Source of the DNA: Pseudoalteromonas sp. H71
Lineage (GTDB): Bacteria; Pseudomonadota; Gammaproteobacteria; Enterobacterales; Alteromonadaceae
Reading direction: 5' to 3'
Assembly (NCBI RefSeq): GCF_001468485.1
Contig: NZ_LODI01000004.1
Span: 47,216 to 111,215 of the forward strand
Length of the DNA: 64,000 nucleotides
This document shows, one piece after another, positions 9,585 to 18,178 of this stretch; position 1 is the stretch's first letter; each line of letters starts with the position of its first letter. Both the position numbers and the translations under genes were made by a program. The notes under the pieces were generated by a model. The model saw only the letters and a program-made list of their open reading frames with translations, was not told the origin of the DNA and did not search any database.

Positions 9585-10286
9585 CTACTTAACCGTAACG
9601 GTTAGCTTAGCCACTGGGTTTAACCATCTGTGAACCGTATTACTTAAATCGCTATTACCAGCGGTTAAATCGTCGTCACCTAATGTGCCTGGGTGAATAT
9701 GCACGTTAATGTTGCTATCGGTACTTGTTAAGCCTGCGCCACCTGTACCCGCATTATCACCTGGTGCTGCAGGAATACCTGGCGTGCCCGGTGCACCAGA
9801 ACCTTCAACCACTAGCTCGTTATTTTGCTCAGTGCCCGCATCGTATGCATTTAAATAAACCGTGTAGGTGCCTGCTTCGGTTGGTATTTTCCAGCTATCA
9901 AGGCCAACAAAGCCATCGTTTGTAGGTAGTAACATAGCGGTCACCGATAAGTAATCGTTACCGTCAGTCGTTATTAGTGTTGTCATGGTTGATGACGATG
10001 GCGCTAATAAACCTTCTGCTGGGTTTGCAGCCATATCGCTACCTGCTGCAGTGGCTTGTGCCATTAGCTCAGCAATATTGCCACCTTCAGCCATTGTTTG
10101 TAATGCGGTAGAAGCTTCAGTTGCAACTTCAAAAAGCTTATCTTCACTGTTGTGTGCTGTAACTAGTAGCGGAGTGAAGTGAATGCCTTGGGTTAGGTTA
10201 GTTATTGTTAAGTCTAACTCTGCAGCCATGGTTGACTGGCTAGCTACCGCTAAAAGAGTTGCAAGTGTAAATGTTGAAGCTTTCAT
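9585..10286 (-). CDS. Secreted spondin-domain protein
   Basis: A 233-residue exported protein with a Sec signal peptide (cleavage probably after AMAA, about residue 22) and a Spondin_N domain sharing the motifs of its neighbour: LDLTITNLTQGIHFTPLLV, ALQTMAEGGN, TNDGFVGLDSW, DAGTEQNNE and HPGTLGDDDL. A Gly/Pro/Ala-rich low-complexity insert occurs at about residues 165-185. Unlike the downstream copy it has no lipobox cysteine, so one copy is probably soluble or secreted and the other lipid-anchored. It is the first gene of the unit; its promoter must lie in the 181 bases shared with the divergent DUF4870 gene. Confidence 0.8.
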   Translation of the reverse strand: MKASTFTLATLLAVASQSTMAAELDLTITNLTQGIHFTPLLVTAHNSEDKLFEVATEASTALQTMAEGGNIAELMAQATAAGSDMAANPAEGLLAPSSSTMTTLITTDGNDYLSVTAMLLPTNDGFVGLDSWKIPTEAGTYTVYLNAYDAGTEQNNELVVEGSGAPGTPGIPAAPGDNAGTGGAGLTSTDSNINVHIHPGTLGDDDLTAGNSDLSNTVHRWLNPVAKLTVTVK

Positions 10287-10367
10287 TTTTTATTTCCTGT
10301 AAGTGATGATTCGAGATAAGTATTGAATAATCGTCTCCAGAAACTCTCACAAACTTATCACTTTTTT

Positions 10368-10395
10368 ATCACAGACATTTAGGCTGTGATTTTTG
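10368..10395. promoter_or_regulatory. Inverted repeat in the spondin/DUF4870 divergent promoter region
   Basis: ATCACAG and CTGTGAT form a perfect seven-base inverted repeat with a nine-base spacer, followed on the plus strand by a T run. It could be an operator for one of the divergent genes or the hairpin of a short transcript. A TATAAT box at 10429-10434 lies 33 bases before the DUF4870 start, without a convincing -35 element. Confidence 0.35.
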
Positions 10396-10467
10396 TAAAT
10401 AAATACGCCAGAAATTTATATACCTGTGTATAATTAAACCGCATTATAAAAATTAAAGGATTGTGTT

Positions 10468-10833
10468 ATGGAAGAAAATCAACAGGTTAAAGTAGTAAAT
10501 AAAGATGAGCGTACATGGGCAATGTTGTGCCATTTAAGCGCATTTGCTGGTTTTATAGTGCCGTTTGGTTCAATAATAGGGCCATTAATTATTTGGTTAA
10601 TTAAAAAAGATGAAATGCAAATGGTCAATGAGCACGGTAAAAAAGCGCTTAATTTTCAGATAACCATGGCCATTGCCTATATTATTTGTTTTGTGTTGAT
10701 GTTTGTTGTGATCGGTGTAATTTTACTTCCTATTGTGGCTATATTTGCTTTTGTGATGGTGGTTTTAGCGAGTATAAAAGCAAACGAAGGGAAAGAGTTT
10801 AATTACCCACTGAGTTTAAATTTGATAAAATAA
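10468..10833 (+). CDS. DUF4870 (Tic20-like) membrane protein
   Basis: A 121-residue protein with three or four hydrophobic helices and the DUF4870 signature: WAMLCHLSAFAGF, then GPLIIWLIKKDE, HGKKALNFQIT and a long C-terminal hydrophobic pair. The family is widespread and of unknown function; a distant relation to Tic20 has been proposed. AAAGGA precedes the ATG by 8 bases. An AACCCAGC/GCTGGGTT hairpin 22 bases after the stop probably ends this transcript or partly separates it from the next gene. Confidence 0.85.
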   Translation: MEENQQVKVVNKDERTWAMLCHLSAFAGFIVPFGSIIGPLIIWLIKKDEMQMVNEHGKKALNFQITMAIAYIICFVLMFVVIGVILLPIVAIFAFVMVVLASIKANEGKEFNYPLSLNLIK

Positions 10834-10854
10834 AGCGTTAGCTATTATTCTGCA

Positions 10855-10875
10855 AACCCAGCTATAAGCTGGGTT
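10855..10875 (+). terminator. Hairpin between DUF4870 and YqaA-type genes
   Basis: Eight-base perfect stem (AACCCAGC/GCTGGGTT) with a five-base loop, but only a weak T-rich tail. Could be a partial terminator. Confidence 0.5.
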
Positions 10876-10898
10876 ATTACGTTTAGCCTAAGGGCATT

Positions 10899-11333
10899 AT
10901 GCTTTATTTTACTTTGTTTATTAGTGCGTTTATTTCGGCCACTTTATTACCAAGCTCCTCAGAAGTCGTTTTAATAACGATGATTACCCAATCAAACGCA
11001 AACATCTGGCTTTTATGGTGCACAGCTACGCTGGGTAATGTGTTAGGCAGTTGTGTGAATTATTGGCTAGGTACGCAAGTATTACGCTTTAAACATAAAA
11101 AGTGGTTTCCGGTATCAGAGCAAGGGCTTGAAAAGGCGCAAAATCAGTTTAATAAATACGGCGTGTACAGCTTATTGTTTGCATGGCTGCCTATTGTTGG
11201 CGATCCACTAACAGTCATTGGTGGTATTTTTAAAGTAAAGTTTAGCGTGTTTTTGGTTTTAGTAACACTTGGCAAAGGCGCACGCTACTTAGCGGTTATT
11301 GCCCTTGCCGTGGGGATAGAAGCTCTTATTTAA
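10899..11333 (+). CDS. YqaA family (DedA/SNARE-associated-like) membrane protein
   Basis: A 144-residue protein with four hydrophobic segments. It matches the YqaA group of small DedA-superfamily proteins: SATLLPSSSEVVL near the start, GNVLGSCVNYWLG, and FAWLPIVGDPLTVIGG with the conserved Gly-Asp pair in the re-entrant region. DedA proteins are implicated in lipid-carrier flipping and membrane homeostasis; the role of this short group is unsettled. It converges on folX with only 12 bases between the stops. Confidence 0.85.
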   Translation: MLYFTLFISAFISATLLPSSSEVVLITMITQSNANIWLLWCTATLGNVLGSCVNYWLGTQVLRFKHKKWFPVSEQGLEKAQNQFNKYGVYSLLFAWLPIVGDPLTVIGGIFKVKFSVFLVLVTLGKGARYLAVIALAVGIEALI

Positions 11334-11345
11334 GCTATACGCACG

Positions 11346-11702
11346 CTACTTTGTCCAATCAAGTGTTAGTGATACAGAGTCCGCGAAGCGAAGCGCATGC
11401 GGTTTATCTACACGGGCTTTAGCGTAATTTACACTTGGATGAGAATGACAAACCGCAAGAATTTCAGCTACGAGCTTTTCTAGTAATAAAAAGTGCCCTT
11501 GCTCAACTAAACTAATTACCTCTTTGGTGATCACTTTATAGTTAAGTGCTTGGTCTACTTCATCGGTTTTACATGCGTTATCCGCAGGGTAGTGAATCTC
11601 TAAATTAATGACTACGTCTTGCTTTTTTTCACGCTCTTCAGGATTAAAACCAATAAATGTACGCAAGCGTAAGTTAGTAACATTAATAATTGCGTTGGCC
11701 AT
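11346..11702 (-). CDS. folX: Dihydroneopterin triphosphate 2'-epimerase
   Basis: A 118-residue T-fold enzyme. The sequence (INVTNLRLRTFIGFNPEEREKKQ, HFLLLEKLVAEIL, KPHALRFADSVS) follows FolX rather than the paralogous dihydroneopterin aldolase FolB. FolX converts 7,8-dihydroneopterin triphosphate to dihydromonapterin triphosphate. It is the last gene of a folM-folE-folX set: folE ends 3 bases upstream of the folX start. This places it directly after the enzyme that makes its substrate. Confidence 0.93.
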   Translation of the reverse strand: MANAIINVTNLRLRTFIGFNPEEREKKQDVVINLEIHYPADNACKTDEVDQALNYKVITKEVISLVEQGHFLLLEKLVAEILAVCHSHPSVNYAKARVDKPHALRFADSVSLTLDWTK

Positions 11703-11705
11703 AGA

Positions 11706-12260
11706 TTACCCTTTAATAAGCTGCAAAAATTCGTTGCGTGTTTTAGGGTCGCTTCTAAAGTTACCCAGCATTACCGATGTACGCATGCTTGAGTTTTGCT
11801 TTTCTACACCACGCATCATCATACACATGTGCTTAGCTTCAACAATAACACCTACGCCTTTTGCGCCGGTTACTTCTTCAACGGCTTTGGCAATTTGATG
11901 TGTTAACTGTTCTTGTATTTGAAAGCGACGCGAAAACATATCAACAATACGCGCAAATTTAGATAACCCCAGCACTTTGCCATTTGGAATATAAGCAATA
12001 TGGCAGCGACCAATAAATGGCAGTAAGTGGTGCTCACACATAGAGTAAAGTTCTATGTCTTGTACTAATACCATGTCGTCGGCATCAGAGGTAAATACTG
12101 CATTATTGGTAATTTCATCAAGCGTTTGGCGATAACCTTGTGTTAGGTATTCCATTGCTTTTGCCGCACGTTTTGGTGTGTCTAATAGACCTTCACGTTC
12201 AGCGTCTTCGCCTACGGCGGTTATAATTTTTTGGTAGCTGTCTTTTAATTCGTTATGCAT
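11706..12260 (-). CDS. folE: GTP cyclohydrolase I (type IA)
   Basis: A 184-residue enzyme that opens GTP to form 7,8-dihydroneopterin triphosphate, first step for folate and monapterin. Family residues are clear: the zinc/active-site motif [24 protein letters not shown], the C-terminal zinc Cys-containing [11 protein letters not shown], and the substrate loop RTSVMLGNF. Length fits short bacterial FolE proteins. It lies between folM (17-base gap upstream) and folX (3-base gap downstream), so it is probably cotranscribed with both and dedicated at least partly to tetrahydromonapterin. Confidence 0.97.
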   Translation of the reverse strand: MHNELKDSYQKIITAVGEDAEREGLLDTPKRAAKAMEYLTQGYRQTLDEITNNAVFTSDADDMVLVQDIELYSMCEHHLLPFIGRCHIAYIPNGKVLGLSKFARIVDMFSRRFQIQEQLTHQIAKAVEEVTGAKGVGVIVEAKHMCMMMRGVEKQNSSMRTSVMLGNFRSDPKTRNEFLQLIKG

Positions 12261-12277
12261 AGGTGTCTCAGTGTTTT

Positions 12278-12997
12278 TTACTTTAAATGACGTCCGCCAT
12301 CAACAGGAATAGAGCGCCCTGTTATGTACTGACTTTGTAAGAGTAAATCAATGCTGTTTACAATTTCTTGGCACCCAGGTTCGATGCCCATCAATGATTT
12401 TTTGAGTGTTTTAGCGCGGTATTGTTCGTCGTCGTGCTCGTTAAAAATAATAAGCGAAGGCGCAACCGCATTTACTTTTATATTGGGTGCATATTTAGCA
12501 CTAAACGATTTCGTTAGATTATCAAGTGCGCCCTTGCTTGCCGCGTATGCCAAATGCTTAGGGCTACCTGTTTCAACTACATAGTCAGTAAGGTGCACAA
12601 TATCTGCGGCGGTGCCACTAGCTTGCTGGTACGCTAAAAGTAAGTCAGCGCACTGCATATTAATTAAGTAAGGTGTTTTGGCATGTATGCGCATCATGTT
12701 ATCAAAAAGCTTAGCGTGGTCTGGGTTATTTGCTTCACAGTCCCAGCTAGATGCGTTGTGTATAACAGCCTTTAAAGACTGGGTATGGGCTTTCAATGTA
12801 TTAATAAACTCATTAATTCCCGCATCAGTACTAAAATCGGCATGAATACAGGTCACCCCTTGCTGCGCTAGTTTTTCTACAGCATTATGGCGAGTACGGT
12901 AAGTAATAATGACTTCTTGCCCTTGAGTAAGGTAGTGCTTAGCAAGGGCTAGGCCGATTCGTTGGCCAGCGCCAGTGATTAAAATGGGCGATGTCAT
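12278..12997 (-). CDS. folM: Dihydromonapterin reductase (SDR family)
   Basis: A 239-residue short-chain dehydrogenase that closely parallels E. coli FolM: the NADP-binding motif [15 protein letters not shown], catalytic [10 protein letters not shown] preceded by the TDYVVETGS segment, and the C-terminal [14 protein letters not shown]. FolM reduces dihydromonapterin (and dihydrofolate weakly) to the tetrahydro form with NADPH. I chose the ATG at 12997 because it matches the length of E. coli FolM (240); an in-frame start at 13102 would add a hydrophobic 35-residue leader absent from the family. First gene of the pterin operon. Confidence 0.94.
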   Translation of the reverse strand: MTSPILITGAGQRIGLALAKHYLTQGQEVIITYRTRHNAVEKLAQQGVTCIHADFSTDAGINEFINTLKAHTQSLKAVIHNASSWDCEANNPDHAKLFDNMMRIHAKTPYLINMQCADLLLAYQQASGTAADIVHLTDYVVETGSPKHLAYAASKGALDNLTKSFSAKYAPNIKVNAVAPSLIIFNEHDDEQYRAKTLKKSLMGIEPGCQEIVNSIDLLLQSQYITGRSIPVDGGRHLK

Positions 12998-13132
12998 ATA
13001 ATGCGGTGTTCTCTTTGGTAAGTTTTTAATAAATATTAATACGTTGAGCGTAATGTGTACGTAATATTTGAATAGGGCGATCAAAAAAGCAAATAAACCC
13101 AATACGGTTAATTGCTTTTTATATCACTTATA

Positions 13133-13963
13133 TCAATCGTAAATTGTTGGTATTGGCTGGCGCTTATGTTGCGTACGCAGATAAATGCCAATTAACTTTT
13201 GTTCTACCTCTTCAGAGACAGGTTTGCCCTCTAAAAAGTCATCAATTTGATTGTAACTTAAACCAAGCGCTTCTTCGTCGGTGAGGCCTGGTCGGTCGCT
13301 TTCTAAATCGGCTGTAGGGGCTTTTTCAACAAGCAATACTGGCGCGCCTAAAGCAGTCGCTAGTGCGCGAACTTGGCGCTTAGATAAGCCAAAAAGAGGC
13401 GCCAAATCACATGCACCATCGCCAAATTTAGTGTAAAAGCCTGTAATATTTTCAGCGCTATGGTCGGTGCCAACCACTAAACCTTGACTAAAACCGGCAA
13501 TTTCGTATTGGGAAATCATGCGTTGGCGCGCTTTAACGTTACCTTTAATAAAATCTATTTGTGCTTGTTCTGGTAATGCGTCACCGCTGCTAGTCATTGC
13601 CATTAACACTTGCTCATGCAATGCATCGGCAGCAGGCTGAATGTTAACGGTCATGCGCTTACTTGGCTGAATAAAATCAACCGCCATTTGCGCTTCGTCT
13701 TCATCAGCTTGAACACCGTAAGGTAAGCGCACAGCAATAAATTGGTATTTATTAGTGCTGTGTTCTTCATTTAATTCGTTAACAGCTAATTGGCATAAAC
13801 GGCCGCAAGTTGAAGAATCAACCCCGCCACTAATACCAAGCACAAGCGATCGTGAGTGAGCCGCAACTAAACGTGCTTTTATAAAGTTAACTCGACGAGA
13901 TATCTCAGCGTTTACATCAATGGTTGGCTGAACTTTCATTTCAGTCATTATTTCGGCGCGCAT
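13133..13963 (-). CDS. nadE: Ammonia-dependent NAD+ synthetase
   Basis: A 276-residue enzyme making NAD+ from nicotinic acid adenine dinucleotide, ATP and ammonia. It has the PP-loop ([11 protein letters not shown]), the NaAD/ATP-binding stretch VGTDHSAEN and the [19 protein letters not shown] segment; there is no glutaminase domain, so it uses free ammonia. The start at 13963 is supported by a perfect AAGGAG 7 bases upstream. It is in the same direction as folM with about 135 bases between, so separate transcription is likely. Confidence 0.97.
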   Translation of the reverse strand: MRAEIMTEMKVQPTIDVNAEISRRVNFIKARLVAAHSRSLVLGISGGVDSSTCGRLCQLAVNELNEEHSTNKYQFIAVRLPYGVQADEDEAQMAVDFIQPSKRMTVNIQPAADALHEQVLMAMTSSGDALPEQAQIDFIKGNVKARQRMISQYEIAGFSQGLVVGTDHSAENITGFYTKFGDGACDLAPLFGLSKRQVRALATALGAPVLLVEKAPTADLESDRPGLTDEEALGLSYNQIDDFLEGKPVSEEVEQKLIGIYLRTQHKRQPIPTIYD

Positions 13964-14031
13964 TGCCGGCTCCTTGTAATATTTTAAATGTGATACGCAA
14001 TAAACTTATTATGTGATTTAGTTTTACTTAT

Positions 14032-14661
14032 TTAAAGCCCTAAATGTGCTTTTATCTGGTTAAGTTCTGCTTTTAGCTCTTCTACTTCGCGTAATAAATC
14101 GTTTAACTCTTTATCTTTAATCGCTTCGCTGGGTAAATTAATGGTATCGCTATCAGGTGTAATTTGTTGCTCACCAAATAAATGAATATATCGGCTTTCA
14201 CGTTTACCTGCTTCGCGCGGTAGTTTGGCGACTTGCTCGTTTTCAATTAGTTTATTTAGGGCGTTTTCAACCTCATCTACATTATTAAAATCAGCGAGGC
14301 GAGCGCTGCGAGTTCTTAATTCGCCGGGTGTTTGGGCACCGCGTAACAGCAATAGGCAAATAACGGCACGTTGTTGTGCTGAAAACTGTAAGCTACTAAA
14401 TTCGGTATTACAAAAGCGGTGGTCGTACTTATTTACCCGCCCTGAAGGCGCTTCATCAACAGTAACTAGGCGTATATCTATAAGTTCATCTAGCGCATTT
14501 TGAACATCACTTTCTGTTAAATTAAGAACAGGATCGCGATTCGATTTTTGATTACATGCATTGGCTAGCCCATTGAGTGATAAAGGGTAATGCTCTGGCG
14601 TAGTGCTTTGTTTTTCTAGAAGGCAACCAATAACACGTTGTTGATTTGGTGATAACTGCAT
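14032..14661 (-). CDS. YceH family (DUF480/UPF0502) protein
   Basis: A 209-residue soluble protein matching E. coli YceH: LSPNQQRVIGCLLEKQSTTPEHYPLSLN at the start, AQQRAVICLLLLRGAQTPGELRTR in the middle, and a coiled-coil tail rich in Glu and Leu. Fold comparisons describe two winged-helix domains, suggesting nucleic acid binding, but no function is established. It is monocistronic or loosely linked to nadE, whose start is 69 bases downstream. Confidence 0.9.
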   Translation of the reverse strand: MQLSPNQQRVIGCLLEKQSTTPEHYPLSLNGLANACNQKSNRDPVLNLTESDVQNALDELIDIRLVTVDEAPSGRVNKYDHRFCNTEFSSLQFSAQQRAVICLLLLRGAQTPGELRTRSARLADFNNVDEVENALNKLIENEQVAKLPREAGKRESRYIHLFGEQQITPDSDTINLPSEAIKDKELNDLLREVEELKAELNQIKAHLGL

Positions 14662-14712
14662 AAGTACCCTTAAAAATATTAATTATTAATTCTAACTAGT
14701 GGTAAGCCTTAT

Positions 14713-17700
14713 TTAACTGTCAAGCCAGTGCTGCAACTTAGGTTTTAAGGCGGCCATATCAAGCGGTTTAGTTAAATAGTCATCCATACCTGCAGCAATA
14801 CATTTTTCTCTATCGCCTTGCATGGCATTAGCCGTTAAAGCAATAATTGAAACGCGACTGTATATTTCACCTGCTTCGCCTTGCCTAATTGCTTGCGTGG
14901 CTTGGTAACCATCCATTATTGGCATTTGGCAATCCATTAAAATAAGTTTATACGGGTTATTTTGTTTGGCGTTTAGTTTACTAATTGCTTCCTCGCCATT
15001 TTCGGCAATATCAAAGGTCACACCCGCTTCTTTTAGTAGTGCAGAGGCCACAACTTGGTTTATTTTATTATCTTCTACTAATAATAAAACGGGTTCTGAT
15101 GAGTCTGTAATAGGGGCTTTTGTAAGCGTATTAGTGAGTTGCGCCTGATTTAATTGCTGCTCTAAAAACTTTTCATTAGTAAGTGAGTCGAATAAATCCG
15201 ATGGTGTTAAAGGTTTAAAAATCATGCAGTCAACGTTCATTGCAAGCGTTGAATTTTTTTGCGAGTAACTCATTGGCGCCATAATCACCGACTTACATTT
15301 AGATTTGTAAATGAAGTTTTGTAAGGCGGTTGTTTGCGCTTTAGCAGCAATAGAGAAAAAGTGATAATCAACTAAAATTGCATCGTATAAATGAGTCGTA
15401 TCCGCTAAGTGTGTTAGTACTTCACCGTAGTCATTTATAAACTCGACATGAGCACCCCAAATCAGCAGCTGTTTAGTGGCAATACTGGTATTTAAGTGGC
15501 ATTCATCAATAATTAAAATACGCTTATTGTTTATTAGATGGCTTGGTAAATCCTGCTCTTTACTTAATCTAGGTTGTATTTTTATATTAAATGAAAACGT
15601 ACTGCCCTCGCCTTCAACACTGTTAACACTGACACTTCCACCCATTAATTCACACAGTTGTTTTACTATAGTTAAGCCAAGGCCTGTGCCGCCAAATTGG
15701 CGCGTAGTTGAAGCGTCAGCCTGTGTAAATGAGTTAAACAGCAGTGATTGTTGATTTTTATTGATGCCAATACCGGTATCAATTATTGAGCACTCTAGAA
15801 ATGAGCCATCGGTGGAGTCGTCCACCCTGGCTATAATAATGACGTCACCGTTTTTAGTAAATTTAACAGCATTACCAATCAGATTATTAAGAATTTGCCT
15901 AAGCCTATTCGGATCACTAATTATTTCACTTACTGTAATCTGAGTTGCGTCTAAAATTAGTTTTGTATTGTTTTGCTCCACTTTTAGTGCAAACGATTCA
16001 ACCACTTCACCTAATAATTTAGGGAGGTTAAATTGAATACTATCAATGTTAAGTTTACCTGCTTCCATTTTAGAAAAGTCTAGTATGTCATTAATAATAT
16101 TAAGCAATGATTCGGCAGATGATTGCGCAAGCTCTATATGATGCGCCTGTTGTTGATTTAAGCTCGTTTGTTTAATTATATTTAGCATGCCTAGCACCCC
16201 ATTTATAGGAGTGCGAATTTCGTGGCTCATAGTTGCTAAAAATTCACTTTTTGCTGCCACCGCTTGTTCGGCTAATTCCTTAGCTTCTACTAATTCCTGT
16301 TCTGCTTCTATGCGTTGCTGGCTTGAATGTAAACTGCCTATAAGCGTAGCCACTGTGATTAAAAAACTTTCTTCGTTTTTTGTCCACAAGCGTGTGGTTT
16401 TGCATTGCTCAGCACATATTATTCCTAATACCCCGTTGCCGGCAGGGATTGTTACGCACAGCATCGATTTTATTCCCAATGGCAATAAGTAATATGGCGA
16501 CAAAGGAGATAGCGCTGAATTATGAATAACGTCGGGAATATTAAATACAGCTTGGTTATCAAGCATATTAAAAAAGTCAGGAAGATGTTTTCTAAGCCAA
16601 GTTAGTTCAACGTTTTCGGCTTGTGTTAACTTATTATGTAGTGCGAACGGAATTAACTGTGTGTGATCTTCGTTATAAAAACGAATGCTAGCGCGTTCAA
16701 TTTTTAAAGCGTGGCAAATAGCTTCAGTGAGTATATCTTTTGATTGGCTAAGTTTACCGTTTAAAATTAGCTTATTAACCGTTAATGAGGCTAACGTTTC
16801 ATTGTGTAGTGCCGTAAAGCTATTTTCTAATTCAATTTTTTTACGGGTATCAATATTTTGTAGCGAACCAAAGATGCGCACGCATCGACCATTTTTATGT
16901 TCAGCTTCTGCATTAACAAGTACCCATACAGCTTCCCCTTCAGCGTTTATTACCTCTAGTTCAACTTCATAACTATGGCCATATTTAATAGCACGTTCGA
17001 GTAGAGGTTTGATGGTTTCTCTGCTTTCACCTTCTTTAAAATAGCTTAAATCTTCAGGCCATTGTGGCTGGGTATTGAGTGGGTATTTAAACAGTTTTTT
17101 AGTCATATCTGACCAATAAACTTTTTTCGTTTCTAAATTAAACGACCACGCACCTATTTGCGCCAAATCGCTCATGGTTTCTAGCATTTTTTCATTTTTT
17201 TGCTGGCGCTCAAGCATTTTTAAAAAAAACCAAAATGCCCATGTAAGTAAGGCACAAATAATGATAATTGCTAAACGTAATGGCCAAATTGCTGAGTTGG
17301 GTGGGCTCCAGCCCTGCTTTGGTGCAACATATAGCTGCCAGTTACCGCCTTGAAAGTTTAGCGAAAATGCGAGAGGGTTTCGACTCAGTATTGTGGCGTC
17401 ACCAAAAAAAAACTCGCCTTTATCACCCAGCCCATTTCGGCCTTGAAGTGCAACGTTATAATTGTCTTCTAGATCTAAAATACCGGCGTTTTTATAAATT
17501 TTATTGATATCTAAAACAACCGATAGTAATCCCCAAAACGTATTCTCTGGCGGAGTATATACAGGCACACGCGCTATGAGTGCTTCTCCACCTTGCACAA
17601 GTGTTAATGGGCCTGCCATTATAATTGTATTGGTATCGCGTGCTTTTATTGCATCAGCGCGTTGGTTTTTATTGGTCAGTAAGTTAAGGCCCAGCGCACC

Positions 17701-18069
17701 TTCGTTGCCTTTAATAGGGTAGGTCATTTTTATAATCATATTGGGTGCACCGCCAATATTTCGAAGTTCTTTTGATGTATTAAAAAGAGGGGCTGCAATT
17801 TGTGCAAAGCGTTCTTGATTTAAGTTAGGCTCTGCAGAAACCGCAACGCCTAAACCACGGACTAATTGAATGTTAGAAATTAAAATGGCTTCTAACTGTG
17901 CTCTGTAGGTGCTTACTTCAAAGAGGATTTGTAGGCGATGAGCGTCTTTCACGCGATTGTAATTAATGCGCTCTAGTACAACACTAATAAGCAGTAGTAG
18001 TGTCATCGATAACCAGAAGGTTCGTTTGTAGTTATGAATATTCGTTTTTTTATTATTAGTTGGCGGCAT
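14713..18069 (-). CDS. Hybrid sensor histidine kinase: CHASE-PAS-GAF-HisKA-HATPase-REC-REC
   Basis: An 1118-residue hybrid kinase. A TM helix (about residues 17-35) is followed by a periplasmic CHASE domain (about 60-240) and a second TM helix (about 268-288). The cytoplasmic part contains a PAS domain (about 295-405, AQIGAWSFN), a GAF domain (about 425-585), HisKA with phosphoacceptor H616 ([10 protein letters not shown]), HATPase (N box NAVKF, G box GTGLGL), and two receiver domains. The last receiver has the VEDN acidic pair and D1046 ([10 protein letters not shown]). The first is more diverged but retains IDE, an Asp in VDYHF and a KP lysine. There is no Hpt domain and no adjacent response regulator, so phosphotransfer partners lie elsewhere. 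CHASE domains usually sense small extracellular ligands. Confidence 0.92.
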   Translation of the reverse strand: MPPTNNKKTNIHNYKRTFWLSMTLLLLISVVLERINYNRVKDAHRLQILFEVSTYRAQLEAILISNIQLVRGLGVAVSAEPNLNQERFAQIAAPLFNTSKELRNIGGAPNMIIKMTYPIKGNEGALGLNLLTNKNQRADAIKARDTNTIIMAGPLTLVQGGEALIARVPVYTPPENTFWGLLSVVLDINKIYKNAGILDLEDNYNVALQGRNGLGDKGEFFFGDATILSRNPLAFSLNFQGGNWQLYVAPKQGWSPPNSAIWPLRLAIIIICALLTWAFWFFLKMLERQQKNEKMLETMSDLAQIGAWSFNLETKKVYWSDMTKKLFKYPLNTQPQWPEDLSYFKEGESRETIKPLLERAIKYGHSYEVELEVINAEGEAVWVLVNAEAEHKNGRCVRIFGSLQNIDTRKKIELENSFTALHNETLASLTVNKLILNGKLSQSKDILTEAICHALKIERASIRFYNEDHTQLIPFALHNKLTQAENVELTWLRKHLPDFFNMLDNQAVFNIPDVIHNSALSPLSPYYLLPLGIKSMLCVTIPAGNGVLGIICAEQCKTTRLWTKNEESFLITVATLIGSLHSSQQRIEAEQELVEAKELAEQAVAAKSEFLATMSHEIRTPINGVLGMLNIIKQTSLNQQQAHHIELAQSSAESLLNIINDILDFSKMEAGKLNIDSIQFNLPKLLGEVVESFALKVEQNNTKLILDATQITVSEIISDPNRLRQILNNLIGNAVKFTKNGDVIIIARVDDSTDGSFLECSIIDTGIGINKNQQSLLFNSFTQADASTTRQFGGTGLGLTIVKQLCELMGGSVSVNSVEGEGSTFSFNIKIQPRLSKEQDLPSHLINNKRILIIDECHLNTSIATKQLLIWGAHVEFINDYGEVLTHLADTTHLYDAILVDYHFFSIAAKAQTTALQNFIYKSKCKSVIMAPMSYSQKNSTLAMNVDCMIFKPLTPSDLFDSLTNEKFLEQQLNQAQLTNTLTKAPITDSSEPVLLLVEDNKINQVVASALLKEAGVTFDIAENGEEAISKLNAKQNNPYKLILMDCQMPIMDGYQATQAIRQGEAGEIYSRVSIIALTANAMQGDREKCIAAGMDDYLTKPLDMAALKPKLQHWLDS

Positions 18070-18124
18070 TAGCTACATTGGCTTGGGTTAGGCTACTCAA
18101 CTATAGCTATTTATTGTACAAATT

Positions 18125-18160
18125 AAAATGACGCTTAAACATAAGCGCCATTTTATTTTT
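18125..18160 (-). terminator. Terminator after ycaO
   Basis: Thirteen-base stem (18125-18137 with 18142-18154, two G-T type mismatches) and a four-base loop, 25 bases past the ycaO stop. AT-rich flanks give a T run in either direction. Confidence 0.75.
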
Positions 18161-18178
18161 ATAAATAGCAGTTTAAAA

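Noticed and set aside
13000..13102. Longer FolM start with hydrophobic leader
   Set aside because: FolM is cytosolic and its usual start corresponds to 12997; the extension has no family support.
14713..18069. Degenerate first receiver domain in the CHASE hybrid kinase
   Set aside because: The acidic pair, a candidate phosphoacceptor Asp and the KP lysine all appear to be present, so inactivity cannot be claimed.
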